Of a stretch of DNA of 64,000 bases, positions 48,586 through 57,659 are shown piece after piece (position 1 is the first letter of the stretch; each line of letters begins with the position of its first letter). This stretch comes from Leeuwenhoekiella aequorea (lineage in GTDB: Bacteria; Bacteroidota; Bacteroidia; Flavobacteriales; Flavobacteriaceae). The notes beneath the pieces were generated by a model, which saw nothing but the letters and a program-made list of their open reading frames with translations, did not search any database and was not told where the DNA came from. The DNA lies in contig NZ_QOVM01000005.1 of NCBI RefSeq assembly GCF_004104375.1, forward strand, positions 124,001-188,000, read 5' to 3'. The position numbers were made by a program, and so were the translations under genes.

Positions 48586-51015
48586 ATGAAAAAAATAAAC
48601 TATGCATTTATTCTTTTGTTACTGTGTACCTATACAGCATCTGCACAGTCCGTGGAAGGTAATGTCGATAATCTACCCGTTCACGAATACACATTAACTC
48701 TAAAGGAAGAAATGGTTAACAAAGCAGGTAAAGAAGTTAAAGGGATGACGGTAAACGGAGGTATTCCAGGGCCAACGCTCGAATTTACCGAAGGGGAGTA
48801 CGCAGTAATCTATGTAAAAAATGAAATGAGCGTGGAGACATCCATCCATTGGCACGGCTTGTTGTTGCCCAATTTTTATGATGGGGTACCCTACCTTTCT
48901 ACACCGCCCATAGAACCCGGTAAAACACTAAAATATGAATTTGCAATAAAGCAAAACGGCACCTATTGGTACCATTCTCATACAATGTTACAGGAACAGA
49001 GCGGTGTTTACGGCTCAATTGTAATACAGCCCAAAGAAAAAACCTTGGAGTATGATAAAGAGCAGGTTTTGGTACTATCTGACTGGACCAACGAAAAACC
49101 GCGGGATGTACTTCGGTTTTTAAAGCGAGGTACAGAATGGTACAATATAAGAAAAGGAACAGCTACGCCGCTTAACCAAGTAATTGCAAGGGGCGCATTT
49201 GGGGCGCAATTAAATTTTTGGAGACAGCGTATGGAAAGTGCAGATGTGGCAGATGTGTATTACCCAGCGTTCTTAATTAATGGAGAAGAAAAAGTGGAGT
49301 ACCCCGAGTTTAAACCTGGCGAAAAAGTGCGCCTTCGCATTATAGACGGCTCTGCTTCTACTTCGTTCTGGATGGCCTTTGGCGGCCCTGACCCTTTGCT
49401 TGTCTCGGCAGACGGTAAAGATGTAGTACCGGTTAAGCATAACAAGACATTTATAGGGGTCGCTGAAACCTATGATTTTATCGTAACCATACCGGAGAAC
49501 GGCAAACTGGAATATAAAATTATGGCCCAAGACGGCTCTGGTACCGCAACGGCATACCTAGGCCAAGGACCTATTGTTGCTGCACCCGATGTATCCAAAC
49601 CTGATAAAATAGGGATGATGCAACAAATGGCCAAAATGAAAATGAAAATGGGTGCACCCGCTTTAAAGTTCCGACCAGGCAAAGATGAGCGTTACGAGAT
49701 GAAAGAAAAATGGGGAATGCAAATGGACGATAATATGCAGATGGAAGGAATGAAAGATATGGATATGGGCACAATGAATATGGACAAGTCCAATATGAAG
49801 GATATGGAGAAGCATAAAATGGACGAAATGCAAATGGATATGAAAAAGGACTCAATGCAGATGGACCATTCCAAAATGGCCGGGATGGACACAAAAAAGG
49901 ATTCCGAAATGAAAGAGGCCTCTCAATTGAAGGATATGAACAAGACGAACCCGACTGCCGGACGGGAAGTAATGGACGAAGCAGATGGCATGCAGGGAAT
50001 GGATATGTTTTCGCAATACAACTATGACTACTTGAAGTCGGCAGAAAAGACCAGCTATGATCCCGATGTGCCCGTAACCGAAATCCTATTAAACCTTACC
50101 GGGAATATGCAACGCTATATCTGGAGTATGAATGGTGTTCCTCTATCTGAAGCAGATAAAATAAAGATCAAGGGAGACGAAGTAACTAGGATTACCTTCA
50201 ATAACCTGACTATGATGCACCACCCAATGCACCTACACGGTCATTTTTTTAGGGTCATTAACGAAAATGGGGAATACTCACCCTTAAAACACACAGTCAA
50301 TGTTCCACCAATGAAACAAGTTACCATTGAATTTTATGGTGATGAATATGGCGATTGGTTTTTCCATTGTCATATTCTATACCATATGATGGGAGGTATG
50401 GCGCGTATTGTAAGTTATGATACCCCTAGGGATCCAAGGTTGAAGGAATATCCCGTATCTAAACTTATTGACGAGACCGACCAGTTCTATTCCTACGGAA
50501 TGATAGATGCCGCATCACATATGACCACTTTGAACCTTATATCTTCAAATATCCGAAACCAATTCAGTTTGAGGGGCGAATATGGTTGGAACAGGAATAT
50601 GGAGGTTGAAGCTGCCTACGATAGATACCTCTATGATTATCTAACCGTTTTTGGCGGTGTAAATGTCGAGAACGAAATGGAGGATAGCCTTGAAGAAATA
50701 ACAACAACAGCTATAGCAGGGATACGATACCTTACGCCCTACTTATTTACGTTGGATGTGAGGATGGATAGTAAGCTACGCCCGCAGATTAGCTTAAGCC
50801 GTGCTATTACCATTTTCCCTAGAACTATTGTTTTTGGGATGTACGAGTACCAAGCAGATTTTGGGTGGGTAGATGACCTGCCTCAAGGAGATAATTTCAA
50901 AAAAGAGATTACTTGGAGTACGGGTGTTGAATATCTTTTATCCAAAAATTTCTCATTGATGGGAAGTTATGATAACCGTTTTGGTGCAGGTGGAGGATTA
51001 TCACTAAGATTTTAA
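48586..51015 (+). CDS. Multicopper oxidase (CopA-like) with Met-rich insert and C-terminal barrel-like domain
   Basis: An 809-residue periplasmic/outer-membrane cuprous oxidase. All four copper-binding motifs are present: HWHG (88-91), WYHSH (128-132), HPMHLHGH (about 544-551) and HCHILYHMMGGM (about 593-604). A Met/Asp/Lys-rich insert (about 342-465) with repeats such as MDMGTMNMDKSNM resembles CopA Met boxes that bind Cu(I). After the oxidase, residues about 650-809 form alternating amphipathic strands ending in a terminal Phe (GGGLSLRF), as in an outer membrane beta-barrel like CopB. A signal peptide covers 1-20. It should oxidise Cu(I) to the less toxic Cu(II). Confidence 0.9.
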   Translation: MKKINYAFILLLLCTYTASAQSVEGNVDNLPVHEYTLTLKEEMVNKAGKEVKGMTVNGGIPGPTLEFTEGEYAVIYVKNEMSVETSIHWHGLLLPNFYDGVPYLSTPPIEPGKTLKYEFAIKQNGTYWYHSHTMLQEQSGVYGSIVIQPKEKTLEYDKEQVLVLSDWTNEKPRDVLRFLKRGTEWYNIRKGTATPLNQVIARGAFGAQLNFWRQRMESADVADVYYPAFLINGEEKVEYPEFKPGEKVRLRIIDGSASTSFWMAFGGPDPLLVSADGKDVVPVKHNKTFIGVAETYDFIVTIPENGKLEYKIMAQDGSGTATAYLGQGPIVAAPDVSKPDKIGMMQQMAKMKMKMGAPALKFRPGKDERYEMKEKWGMQMDDNMQMEGMKDMDMGTMNMDKSNMKDMEKHKMDEMQMDMKKDSMQMDHSKMAGMDTKKDSEMKEASQLKDMNKTNPTAGREVMDEADGMQGMDMFSQYNYDYLKSAEKTSYDPDVPVTEILLNLTGNMQRYIWSMNGVPLSEADKIKIKGDEVTRITFNNLTMMHHPMHLHGHFFRVINENGEYSPLKHTVNVPPMKQVTIEFYGDEYGDWFFHCHILYHMMGGMARIVSYDTPRDPRLKEYPVSKLIDETDQFYSYGMIDAASHMTTLNLISSNIRNQFSLRGEYGWNRNMEVEAAYDRYLYDYLTVFGGVNVENEMEDSLEEITTTAIAGIRYLTPYLFTLDVRMDSKLRPQISLSRAITIFPRTIVFGMYEYQADFGWVDDLPQGDNFKKEITWSTGVEYLLSKNFSLMGSYDNRFGAGGGLSLRF

Positions 51016-51033
51016 TGACTAAAAAATAAAACG

Positions 51034-51228
51034 ATGGACTACAATTGGGATTTCTTAACCATTTTCGGTGTTATTATTCTAGGTGTTTTCATCTATGCAG
51101 GAGGAAAGAAAATAAAGCGGACTAAAAGTTCAAAGGCTATGGATGTCCTTGATGAAAGGTACGCTAAAGGAGAGATAACCAAAGAGGAGTATGAAGAAAT
51201 TAAGCAGGCTATAGGCTCAAAGAAATAA
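51034..51228 (+). CDS. SHOCT-domain small membrane protein
   Basis: A 64-residue protein with one N-terminal membrane helix (about 7-23) and a C-terminal SHOCT motif (VLDERYAKGEITKEEYEEIK). SHOCT helices serve as oligomerisation or interaction tails. It is 18 bp after the multicopper oxidase and likely co-transcribed. Such short helix-plus-SHOCT proteins are frequent in copper loci; the role is unknown. Confidence 0.88.
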   Translation: MDYNWDFLTIFGVIILGVFIYAGGKKIKRTKSSKAMDVLDERYAKGEITKEEYEEIKQAIGSKK

Positions 51229-51347
51229 AAAAAAGAAGCAATCCAAAAATCTGTTAGACATAGCACTATGTAAAAAAAAATTAAGCTGTGTAAACAGGTA
51301 TAACAATAAATTAAAATCAAATATTAACTATTAAAATCGAAATTAAA

Positions 51348-51935
51348 ATGAAAAAATTAAAAATGACCGTCGGTATTTTAGTAATGACCTTAACCCTTAC
51401 GGCTATATCCTGTAAGGACGGAAAAAAAGATGAACCAGCTGCACCTATGAGCAATGAGATGTACCAAGAGTCTATGGATGACAAAGATGATATGGCAATG
51501 AGTGACAACCAAGACGCAAAAGCAGAAGCAATCCTGAAAGATTATTTCAACTTGAAAGATGCACTTGTAGGCGATGACAATGATAAGGCAAAAGAATTGG
51601 GAGCAACGCTTGCAAGTACTTTTGGAAATTTTGATGCATCCAGCTATTCAGATAGTGAGCAACAGGAACTCAAGGATATTATGGAAGATGCCACAGAACA
51701 CGCAGAACATATTTCAGAAAGTGATATAGCACACCAGCGAGAACATTTTAAAATCATAAGTAAGGATGTAACAGATATGGTTGCTATAACCGGTACAGAA
51801 AACACCTTGTATCAACTATTCTGCCCAATGTATGATGGAGGTAGTAATTGGTTAAGTATGAGCAAGGACGTTAAGAATCCTTATTATGGAAGTAAAATGT
51901 TGACCTGTGGTGAAATGCAAAAGGAAATCAATTAA
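51348..51935 (+). CDS. DUF3347 lipoprotein (copper-locus), copy 1
   Basis: A 195-residue lipoprotein (lipobox LTAISCKDG; Cys about 22) with an acidic Met-rich linker (about 33-55) and a DUF3347 domain. Conserved features include [44 protein letters not shown] and [11 protein letters not shown], which provide His, Met and Cys residues suited to copper binding. DUF3347 is often the C-terminal module of flavobacterial CusB adaptors; here it is free-standing. The following haem-binding gene starts at the next base after the stop. A paralogue follows at 52412. Confidence 0.88.
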   Translation: MKKLKMTVGILVMTLTLTAISCKDGKKDEPAAPMSNEMYQESMDDKDDMAMSDNQDAKAEAILKDYFNLKDALVGDDNDKAKELGATLASTFGNFDASSYSDSEQQELKDIMEDATEHAEHISESDIAHQREHFKIISKDVTDMVAITGTENTLYQLFCPMYDGGSNWLSMSKDVKNPYYGSKMLTCGEMQKEIN

Positions 51936-52388
51936 ATGAAAATTTTAAAAATCATAGCAATAATAGCACTGGTAGGGTTTGTGGGGATTCAATTTATTCC
52001 CACGGAACGCAATCAAAGTTATACGGTTCCCGAAACTGATTTTATGTTGGTACATAATGTTCCTGAAACTATTCAGAAAAAATTACAGGTATCCTGCTAT
52101 GATTGTCACAGTAACAATACGCAATATCCTTGGTATAATAAGATTCAACCCGCTGCTTGGTTTTTGGAAGACCACATTAAAGAAGGCAAGGCCGAACTTA
52201 ATTTTAACGAATGGGATTCGCTTTCAAGCCGAAGAAAATCAAGTAAACTTCGATCAATTATCAAACAGATAGAAAGCGGAGAAATGCCTTTGGATTCTTA
52301 CACTTTGATACATAAAGATGCTAAGTTTTCTGAAGCGGAGGCAGAAGAATTAATCAATTTTATCACACAATTAAAAGATAGTTTATAA
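51936..52388 (+). CDS. Haem-binding domain protein with one CxxCH motif
   Basis: A 150-residue exported or anchored protein: N-terminal helix (3-20), then Cys54-Tyr-Asp-Cys57-His58, a c-type haem site, followed by [20 protein letters not shown], the hallmark of the small haem_bd domain. It sits between two DUF3347 genes in the copper region and starts at the base after the first one's stop. It could be an electron donor or acceptor for copper oxidation, which is inference. Confidence 0.9.
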   Translation: MKILKIIAIIALVGFVGIQFIPTERNQSYTVPETDFMLVHNVPETIQKKLQVSCYDCHSNNTQYPWYNKIQPAAWFLEDHIKEGKAELNFNEWDSLSSRRKSSKLRSIIKQIESGEMPLDSYTLIHKDAKFSEAEAEELINFITQLKDSL

Positions 52389-52411
52389 ACAATAATTTAA
52401 AAATAATAAAA

Positions 52412-52972
52412 ATGAAAAATTTAAAAATGAGTATAGCAGTAATGCTATTGTTAGCAGTTTCTTTTACCAACGCCCAGGAAAAAGAAAAAATGAACCACGA
52501 TCACGGTGATATGAAAATGGACCACAGTTCGATGAAAATGGATAAGATGAATCCAAATGCAGAAGCAGTTCTTGCTGATTATTTTATGCTGAAAGATGCA
52601 TTGGTTGGCGATGATACAAAAAAAGCGGCACAGGCGGGAACTAAATTAATGGCCTCACTAAAGGCTTTTGACACAAAAAGTTATTCCAAAGAAGAACAGA
52701 AAGAGTTGGCCGATATTATTGAAGATGCCACCGAGCACGCAGAACATATTTCTGAAAGTGCGATAGACCACCAACGCGAGCACTTTAAAACGTTAAGTAA
52801 GGATATTACTGATATGGTAGCTATTACGGGTACAAAAAGCACGTTATATGAACAATTTTGCCCAATGTACGATAAAGGAAGTGCTTGGTTAAGTACAAGT
52901 AATGAAGTAAAAAACCCCTACTATGGCAGCAAAATGCTTAAATGTGGGAAAGTTCAAAAGACAATTCAGTAA
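52412..52972 (+). CDS. DUF3347 protein (copper-locus), copy 2
   Basis: A 186-residue exported protein with a signal peptide (about 1-21, ending TNAQE), a His/Met-rich segment ([20 protein letters not shown], about 26-45) and a DUF3347 domain. The domain is clearly related to that of the protein at 51348, including [35 protein letters not shown] and KCGKVQ. Unlike copy 1 it lacks a lipobox, so the two may work in different places (membrane-tethered versus soluble periplasmic). Confidence 0.88.
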   Translation: MKNLKMSIAVMLLLAVSFTNAQEKEKMNHDHGDMKMDHSSMKMDKMNPNAEAVLADYFMLKDALVGDDTKKAAQAGTKLMASLKAFDTKSYSKEEQKELADIIEDATEHAEHISESAIDHQREHFKTLSKDITDMVAITGTKSTLYEQFCPMYDKGSAWLSTSNEVKNPYYGSKMLKCGKVQKTIQ

Positions 52973-53028
52973 AGTTGTAATCCTTTTGACCAAAATCAAG
53001 AGAATTAAGCAACCAACAATAATCAAAG

Positions 53029-53460
53029 ATGAGGACTAAAATAATCAAACTCTTTTTGCGACTTGCAATATCAATCGGATTTTTATCGGCAGTAGCTGAT
53101 AGATTTGGATTGTGGAACAAAGATGTTTCTGTGTGGGGGAATTGGGATAATTTTCTTAACTACACACAACAGATAAATCCTTGGATTCCGGACTCATTAA
53201 TTTCAACAATCGGAATTATTGCAACCGCAGCTGAAATTATTTTTGCATTCTTCTTGATAATTGGATTTAAAACAGAATTGTTCGCAAAATGGAGTGGATT
53301 TTTACTGCTACTATTTGCGCTTTCAATGACATTTTCCACTGGAATAAAAGGAGCATTAGACTTTTCAGTCTTTACAGCTTCTGCTGGAGCTTTTGCGTTA
53401 AGCCTAATGAAAGAAAAGTATATGGAATTGGACAGCCTAATTGCAAAAGGAAATAATTGA
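53029..53460 (+). CDS. DoxX family membrane protein
   Basis: A 143-residue protein with four membrane helices (about 8-24, 55-80, 84-104, 108-125) in the DoxX arrangement: LRLAISIGFLSAVADRFGLW at the start, IAFFLIIGFKTELFAKWSGFLLL in the middle. The family is linked to redox or respiratory functions, but no precise role is known. It follows the second DUF3347 gene by 56 bp and ends the copper block before a gene-free stretch. Confidence 0.8.
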   Translation: MRTKIIKLFLRLAISIGFLSAVADRFGLWNKDVSVWGNWDNFLNYTQQINPWIPDSLISTIGIIATAAEIIFAFFLIIGFKTELFAKWSGFLLLLFALSMTFSTGIKGALDFSVFTASAGAFALSLMKEKYMELDSLIAKGNN

Positions 53461-53629
53461 GTGTAAATAAACAAAGTAAGAAACCGATAATATGGTAGTA
53501 GGAAGTTTAAATATGGCAAAATACAAAAGACTATTCAATAGGTAATCCCTTCCCTAAGCATCTTTTGTTGCTCTGGTTTATTAGTTAACAGAAGTAAATA
53601 AGATGTCTGGGATATCTTGGGTAGTCATT

Positions 53630-53694
53630 AAGTCCTGTCGTGGGAAGGAAAACAATGTTGATGGTTAGTGTTAATTCCTTCCCAGGTCAGGCAA
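53630..53694 (+). ncRNA. Covarying hairpin element, copy 1
   Basis: The left arm AGTCCTG-TCG-TGGGAAGGAA (53631-53650) pairs with TTCCTTCCCA-GG-TCAGGCA (53675-53693); the loop contains TGTTGATGGTTAGTG. It belongs to a family with copies at 53701, 57436 and 60661. In these the stem bases differ but stay paired, and the loop GTTGATGGTTAGT-like sequence is kept. The 410-bp gene-free stretch 53461-53870 holds this, copy 2 and a TTGGCCAA palindrome. Transcription and function are unproven. Confidence 0.6.
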
Positions 53695-53700
53695 AAATTT

Positions 53701-53769
53701 AAGTCCTAATAAGAGAGAGGGCACATACTTTTGGTTGGTTAGTGAAGCCCTTTCTCTTAATTAGGCACA
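53701..53769 (+). ncRNA. Covarying hairpin element, copy 2
   Basis: AGTCCTAAT-AAG-AGAGAGGGC (53702-53722) pairs with GCCCTTTCTCTTA-ATTAGGCA (53747-53767); the loop has TTTTGGTTGGTTAGTG. Relative to copy 1, the CCTG..CAGG base pairs become CCTAAT..ATTAGG and GGGAAGG..CCTTCCC becomes AGAGAGGGC..GCCCTTTCTCT, that is, both sides changed together. It lies 7 bp after copy 1. Confidence 0.6.
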
Positions 53770-53870
53770 AATAAAATAGTATGAAATGAGCCATACAAAA
53801 AAGTTGATAACAAGCGAAATGTTGATTGGCCAATTACATCTGATAATTAAAAATAAATAAATATCAACAG

Positions 53871-54008
53871 ATGAAAGATTGTTGTAAAACCGGTAGCGAA
53901 ACCAAACAAAAGAGAAGTGGCTTCAAAAAATGGTTCAATTATACCATTTATGCCATTATAGCCATTATTGTGATAGGTGTATTGATCTTGCAATTAACAG
54001 GTGATTAA
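53871..54008 (+). CDS. 45-residue single-helix membrane protein with a CC start
   Basis: The frame ATG 53871 to TAA 54006-54008 encodes MKDCCKTGSETKQKRSGFKK, then one membrane helix (about 22-42, YTIYAIIAIIVIGVLILQL). A Cys pair at 4-5, a basic stretch and a helix make a convincing small membrane protein. It is 16 bp before the DUF2231 gene and probably co-transcribed. The Cys pair in a copper cluster suggests metal contact, which is inference. Confidence 0.65.
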   Translation: MKDCCKTGSETKQKRSGFKKWFNYTIYAIIAIIVIGVLILQLTGD

Positions 54009-54024
54009 TTTAAAACTATATAAA

Positions 54025-54699
54025 ATGAAATCTAAAAAAATAATTTTCACCGTATTGATGTTAGCCTTGTTTGGAGGTTTTTCGACGGTATTTGCTGATA
54101 GTAATTTTATTGTTTCTGAAACTAAAACCGACATCAAGGATGAGAAATCACTTTCTATTTTTGAAACAAGCAGTCCAATTTCTGTCTCACAAGACCATAC
54201 TGAAGCCGGTTTGGACGATTTCCCTAATCTGCATCCATTAGTTGTACACTTCCCGATTGTACTGCTTTTATTGGCAGTTTTGTTACAGCTCATCCAGCTG
54301 TTCGTTTTAAATCGCACACTGGATTGGGTCATTTTACTAACAGTAGGATTCGGATTTATCGGAGCTTACGTAGCAGGTACACTGGTGCACCCACATACCG
54401 AAGGACTTACAGAAACCGCAAAAAAGGTCTTGGAACTGCACGACAAATATGCAGATTGGACTTTATGGGCAAGTGCTTTGGCAGCCCTATTAAAAATAGT
54501 AAGCCTCTTCTGGTACAAATTAAAGCGAGGTTTTGAAATTGGGGTATTTGTAGTTATGGCTTTTGCAGGATATTCAGTAGCACAGGCAGGACACTATGGT
54601 TCACAGCTCGTGCATATTGAAGGAGTTGGCCCACAGGGGAAATATCTTGGTAACGAAAACGAAGAAGGTCACGGAGAAAGTGATGAACATTCACATTAA
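54025..54699 (+). CDS. DUF2231 membrane protein
   Basis: A 224-residue protein: signal/first helix (5-25), then a four-helix DUF2231 unit beginning FPNLHPLVVHFPIVLLLL (about 70-87), with conserved His residues in the membrane (VVHFP, HPHTEG, GHYGSQ) that could hold haem. It has a His-rich tail (GHGESDEHSH). The ATG at 54025 is preferred to a GTG at 54001 that overlaps the upstream gene. It precedes the glutamate synthase-like gene by 9 bp. Confidence 0.85.
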   Translation: MKSKKIIFTVLMLALFGGFSTVFADSNFIVSETKTDIKDEKSLSIFETSSPISVSQDHTEAGLDDFPNLHPLVVHFPIVLLLLAVLLQLIQLFVLNRTLDWVILLTVGFGFIGAYVAGTLVHPHTEGLTETAKKVLELHDKYADWTLWASALAALLKIVSLFWYKLKRGFEIGVFVVMAFAGYSVAQAGHYGSQLVHIEGVGPQGKYLGNENEEGHGESDEHSH

Positions 54700-54708
54700 T
54701 ACTGAAAA

Positions 54709-56235
54709 ATGAGAAAAGGATTTATTATAACCGCTATATTTTTAGTTGCTGCATATATCGTTATGGTATTTTGGCATCCCCATTTGTGGTGGATTGGATT
54801 GATTATCCTTCCTTTACTCGTTCTCGGTCTTGTGGACTATTTTCAAGAATCAAATAATATTAGGAGAACCTACCCTTTGCTTGGTAGAATCACAAATCTT
54901 CTTGAGGAGCAACGCCACGTTATTCAGGAAACATTATTGCTCAACCGTACCGAAGGGCAACCCTTTACTTTAATTCAAAAGGAAATTGTCTATAAAAGAG
55001 CTGCCGATGCGCTTATAAATCAACCTTTTGGAACACAGATTCCGTATGACAAAGTGGGGCGCGAGTGGTTTACCCATTCCACATATCCTGCAAAACAAAT
55101 CAATGACGACTTTAGAGTTCTTATAGGAAGTTCCCACTGCTTAAAACCTTACTCTGCCAGCATTCTCAACCTTGCGGGAATGAGTTTTGGTTCCATAAGC
55201 AAAAATGCTACCCTTGCTTTTAACGGTGGTGCGAAAATAGCAGGTTTTGCTCAAAACACCGGCGAAGGTGGCTTTACACCCTATCATCAAGAATACGGTG
55301 CAGATATTATCTTTCAGTTTGGAACAGGCTATTTTGGATGTCGTGATGCAGAAGGAAATTTTGACGCCAAAAAATTCGCCGATATCGCAACCAACGATGT
55401 AGTGAAAATGATTGAAATAAAAATATCGCAAGGTGCCAAACCTGGCTTTGGGGCAATTTTGCCGGCAAAGAAGAACACAAAGGAAATTGCCAAATTCAGG
55501 GATGTGGAGCAGGGAACGGAAATTCATTCCCCAGCCTTTCATTCGGCATTCGACAATGACGTTGAAATGCTACGCTTCATTAGAAAATTGAGAAAACTCT
55601 CTAAAGGAAAACCTGTGGGAATAAAGCTGTGCATTGGTCAACAAGATGAGTTTGAAAGAATGGTTCAAACCTTTGCCGAAAAGCAAAATTGCCCAGACTT
55701 TATAGCCATTGACGGTGCCGAAGGTGGCTCTGGTGCTGCCCATATGGAATCCTTACATTGGGCCGGTATGCCAATAATTGAAGCCATCCATTTCGCAAAC
55801 GGCATTCTTAAAAAGTATGGGTTGCGAGATGAAATTAAAGTAATGGCAGCTGGTAAAATTATATCCGCTTTTGATATCTATAGAATGATGGCGCTCGGCG
55901 CAGATGCCTGTTATAGCGCAAGAGGGATGATGTTTGCCTTGGGCTGTGTGCAATCGCTAAAATGCAATTTGGATACCTGCCCTACGGGAATTACCACAAT
56001 GGTGCCTTCCCGAGTTGCATCCATTGTTGTAAAAGATAAAAAAACCAAAGTTGCCAACTATCATAAAAATACCATCGAAGGTTTTAAGGAACTGCTAAAA
56101 TCAATGGGTATTGAAAATAGAAAGGGTATCGACAAAAAGTATATTGTCCGCCGAATCAATGAGAATGAGACCAAGACATATCAAGAGTTATACTCAAATG
56201 GATTGAATGGTCGAAAAATAAAAAGTAATGGGTAA
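54709..56235 (+). CDS. FMN-binding glutamate synthase family protein (GltB2-like)
   Basis: A 508-residue protein with two N-terminal membrane helices (about 5-45) and the FMN/Fe-S half of glutamate synthase. FGSISKNATLAFNGGAKIAG, NTGEGGF, AIDGAEGGSGAAH and ALGADACYSARGMMFALGCVQS are the phosphate/FMN-binding parts, and three Cys (GCVQSLKCNLDTCPTG) can bind a 3Fe-4S cluster. The amidotransferase domain is absent, so the real reaction is uncertain. It overlaps the next gene by 8 bp. Such membrane-anchored forms are common next to stress or metal genes in Bacteroidota. Confidence 0.92.
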   Translation: MRKGFIITAIFLVAAYIVMVFWHPHLWWIGLIILPLLVLGLVDYFQESNNIRRTYPLLGRITNLLEEQRHVIQETLLLNRTEGQPFTLIQKEIVYKRAADALINQPFGTQIPYDKVGREWFTHSTYPAKQINDDFRVLIGSSHCLKPYSASILNLAGMSFGSISKNATLAFNGGAKIAGFAQNTGEGGFTPYHQEYGADIIFQFGTGYFGCRDAEGNFDAKKFADIATNDVVKMIEIKISQGAKPGFGAILPAKKNTKEIAKFRDVEQGTEIHSPAFHSAFDNDVEMLRFIRKLRKLSKGKPVGIKLCIGQQDEFERMVQTFAEKQNCPDFIAIDGAEGGSGAAHMESLHWAGMPIIEAIHFANGILKKYGLRDEIKVMAAGKIISAFDIYRMMALGADACYSARGMMFALGCVQSLKCNLDTCPTGITTMVPSRVASIVVKDKKTKVANYHKNTIEGFKELLKSMGIENRKGIDKKYIVRRINENETKTYQELYSNGLNGRKIKSNG

Positions 56236-56776
56236 AAACTTAATTTATTTGTTAATAATACTGTTGTTTTCAAGCAATGTATCTATAAAGGCCCAAAATT
56301 ATATAGTAAAGGAAGGAACCGCATCCTTTAAGGCAAAAATGCCACTTAATTCCTATATCGGCAAATCTGATGATTTACAGGGCACCATAGGTTTTAAGGA
56401 CGGCACGTTGACCTTTTCGGTTCCTGTAAAATCCATAAAGACAGATAATGAAAAACGGGATGGACATATGTATGATCTGGTAAAAGCGGAAAAAAAACCC
56501 AATGTTGTTTTTGAAGGAAAATTTATGGACGATTTTAATTTTGAAGAAAAAGCGACACAAACGCTCAACGCAAAGGGAGATTTCACCCTTGCCGGAGTTA
56601 CTCGGGAAATAACCATTCCTATTGAGTTGAAACTTGTTTCAGAAGATACAATTCAATTAACAGCTTCTTGGTCTTTATTGATTACCGATTATAATTTGGA
56701 ACGCCCAAGTTTGGTATTTATAAAAGTTAATGACAAGCACGACTTGAGTGTGGATGCAATACTTACGAAGAAATAA
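56228..56776 (+). CDS. YceI family protein
   Basis: A 182-residue secreted lipocalin-like protein with a signal peptide (about 1-23, ending IKAQN). The YceI barrel pattern is visible: VKEGTASFKAKMPL, KSIKTDNEKRDGHMYDLVKA (degenerate HLKS motif) and ANGDFTLAGVTREI-like repeats. The family binds isoprenoid or other lipophilic ligands. It starts 8 bp before the end of the glutamate synthase-like gene, so it is translationally coupled. The specific ligand is unknown. Confidence 0.85.
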   Translation: MGKNLIYLLIILLFSSNVSIKAQNYIVKEGTASFKAKMPLNSYIGKSDDLQGTIGFKDGTLTFSVPVKSIKTDNEKRDGHMYDLVKAEKKPNVVFEGKFMDDFNFEEKATQTLNAKGDFTLAGVTREITIPIELKLVSEDTIQLTASWSLLITDYNLERPSLVFIKVNDKHDLSVDAILTKK

Positions 56777-56805
56777 AATAGATTGTTGAATTAAATAAAT
56801 GGATT

Positions 56806-57402
56806 ATGAGAACATTAATAAAATTGGCAGTCTGCCTTTTAATAAGCATTACCGCAGTAAGTTGTTCGGTCACTTCTTCGGCCATCGTTACCGATTATGA
56901 CCAAGAAGCACAGTTTGGAACCTACAAAACCTTTTACTGGTCCGATGATTTTCAAATGGACAGCGACAAGGAAAACGAACCGTTATTTTTCAACACATTG
57001 ATAAAGAAACGGTTAAAAGGCGCCATTCAGGAACAAATGGAAAATAAAGGCTACGTCTTGAATAAGAGCAATCCTGATTTATTGGTAGATTCCCGTATCG
57101 TTGTACAGACAAGAGATATAAACACAGGTGGTGGCTACCCTTATTTTCCTTCTTATGGTCACGGTTATGGTCATTTCGGGTCTTACGGTTATGGATATTA
57201 TGGCGGTTACCAATCATCTCAAGAACACAAAGAAGGTGGCGTTGTCATAGAACTTATAGATATGAAACGCCGTCAATTAGTCTGGCAAGGATTTGCGCCA
57301 GATGTGCTGCACGCAAATACCACCGACAAGCAAAAGGAAATTAAGGAGGCGGTGGCAAAAATATTTGCAAAATATCAATATGGGAATACTGTAAAAAACT
57401 GA
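56806..57402 (+). CDS. DUF4136 lipoprotein
   Basis: A 198-residue lipoprotein (lipobox SITAVSCSVTSS; Cys about 20) of the DUF4136 family: YDQEAQFGTYKTFYW at the start, GAIQEQMENKGYVLNKSNPD, and the end VWQGFAPDVLHANTTDKQKEI. A Tyr/Gly/His-rich insert (YPYFPSYGHGYGHFGSYGYG) around 112-140 is longer than usual and may be a flexible surface loop. The function is unknown. It ends a block that began at 53871. Confidence 0.87.
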   Translation: MRTLIKLAVCLLISITAVSCSVTSSAIVTDYDQEAQFGTYKTFYWSDDFQMDSDKENEPLFFNTLIKKRLKGAIQEQMENKGYVLNKSNPDLLVDSRIVVQTRDINTGGGYPYFPSYGHGYGHFGSYGYGYYGGYQSSQEHKEGGVVIELIDMKRRQLVWQGFAPDVLHANTTDKQKEIKEAVAKIFAKYQYGNTVKN

Positions 57403-57435
57403 GCTTAAAATGATATAAAAAGATATCAAGAAAAA

Positions 57436-57497
57436 AAGCCCTAATTAGGGAAGGGTCAATGTTGATGGTTGGTTTTAGTCCCCCCTTGTTAGGCACT
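57436..57497 (+). ncRNA. Covarying hairpin element, copy 3
   Basis: AGCCCTAATTAGGGAAGGG (57437-57455) pairs with CCCCCCTTGTTAGGCACT (57480-57497), with some irregularity. The loop contains TGTTGATGGTTGGTT, nearly the same as in copies 1 and 4. It lies 34 bp after the DUF4136 stop and about 160 bp before the potassium channel gene; the remaining stretch to 57659 holds nothing else that I recognise. Confidence 0.55.
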
Positions 57498-57659
57498 AGA
57501 AATTTTGTGAAAGAAAATCTTATTGTAAATACTGGATTTTCAGGATGTATATTTTTATGGAGTGGCCACTAGAGTTTCATCTATCCTTTCAAGGCATCAA
57601 TACTTATTTATTGGTGTTGCAATGATATAACTAATATTAATGTATTAAAAAAATCAATA

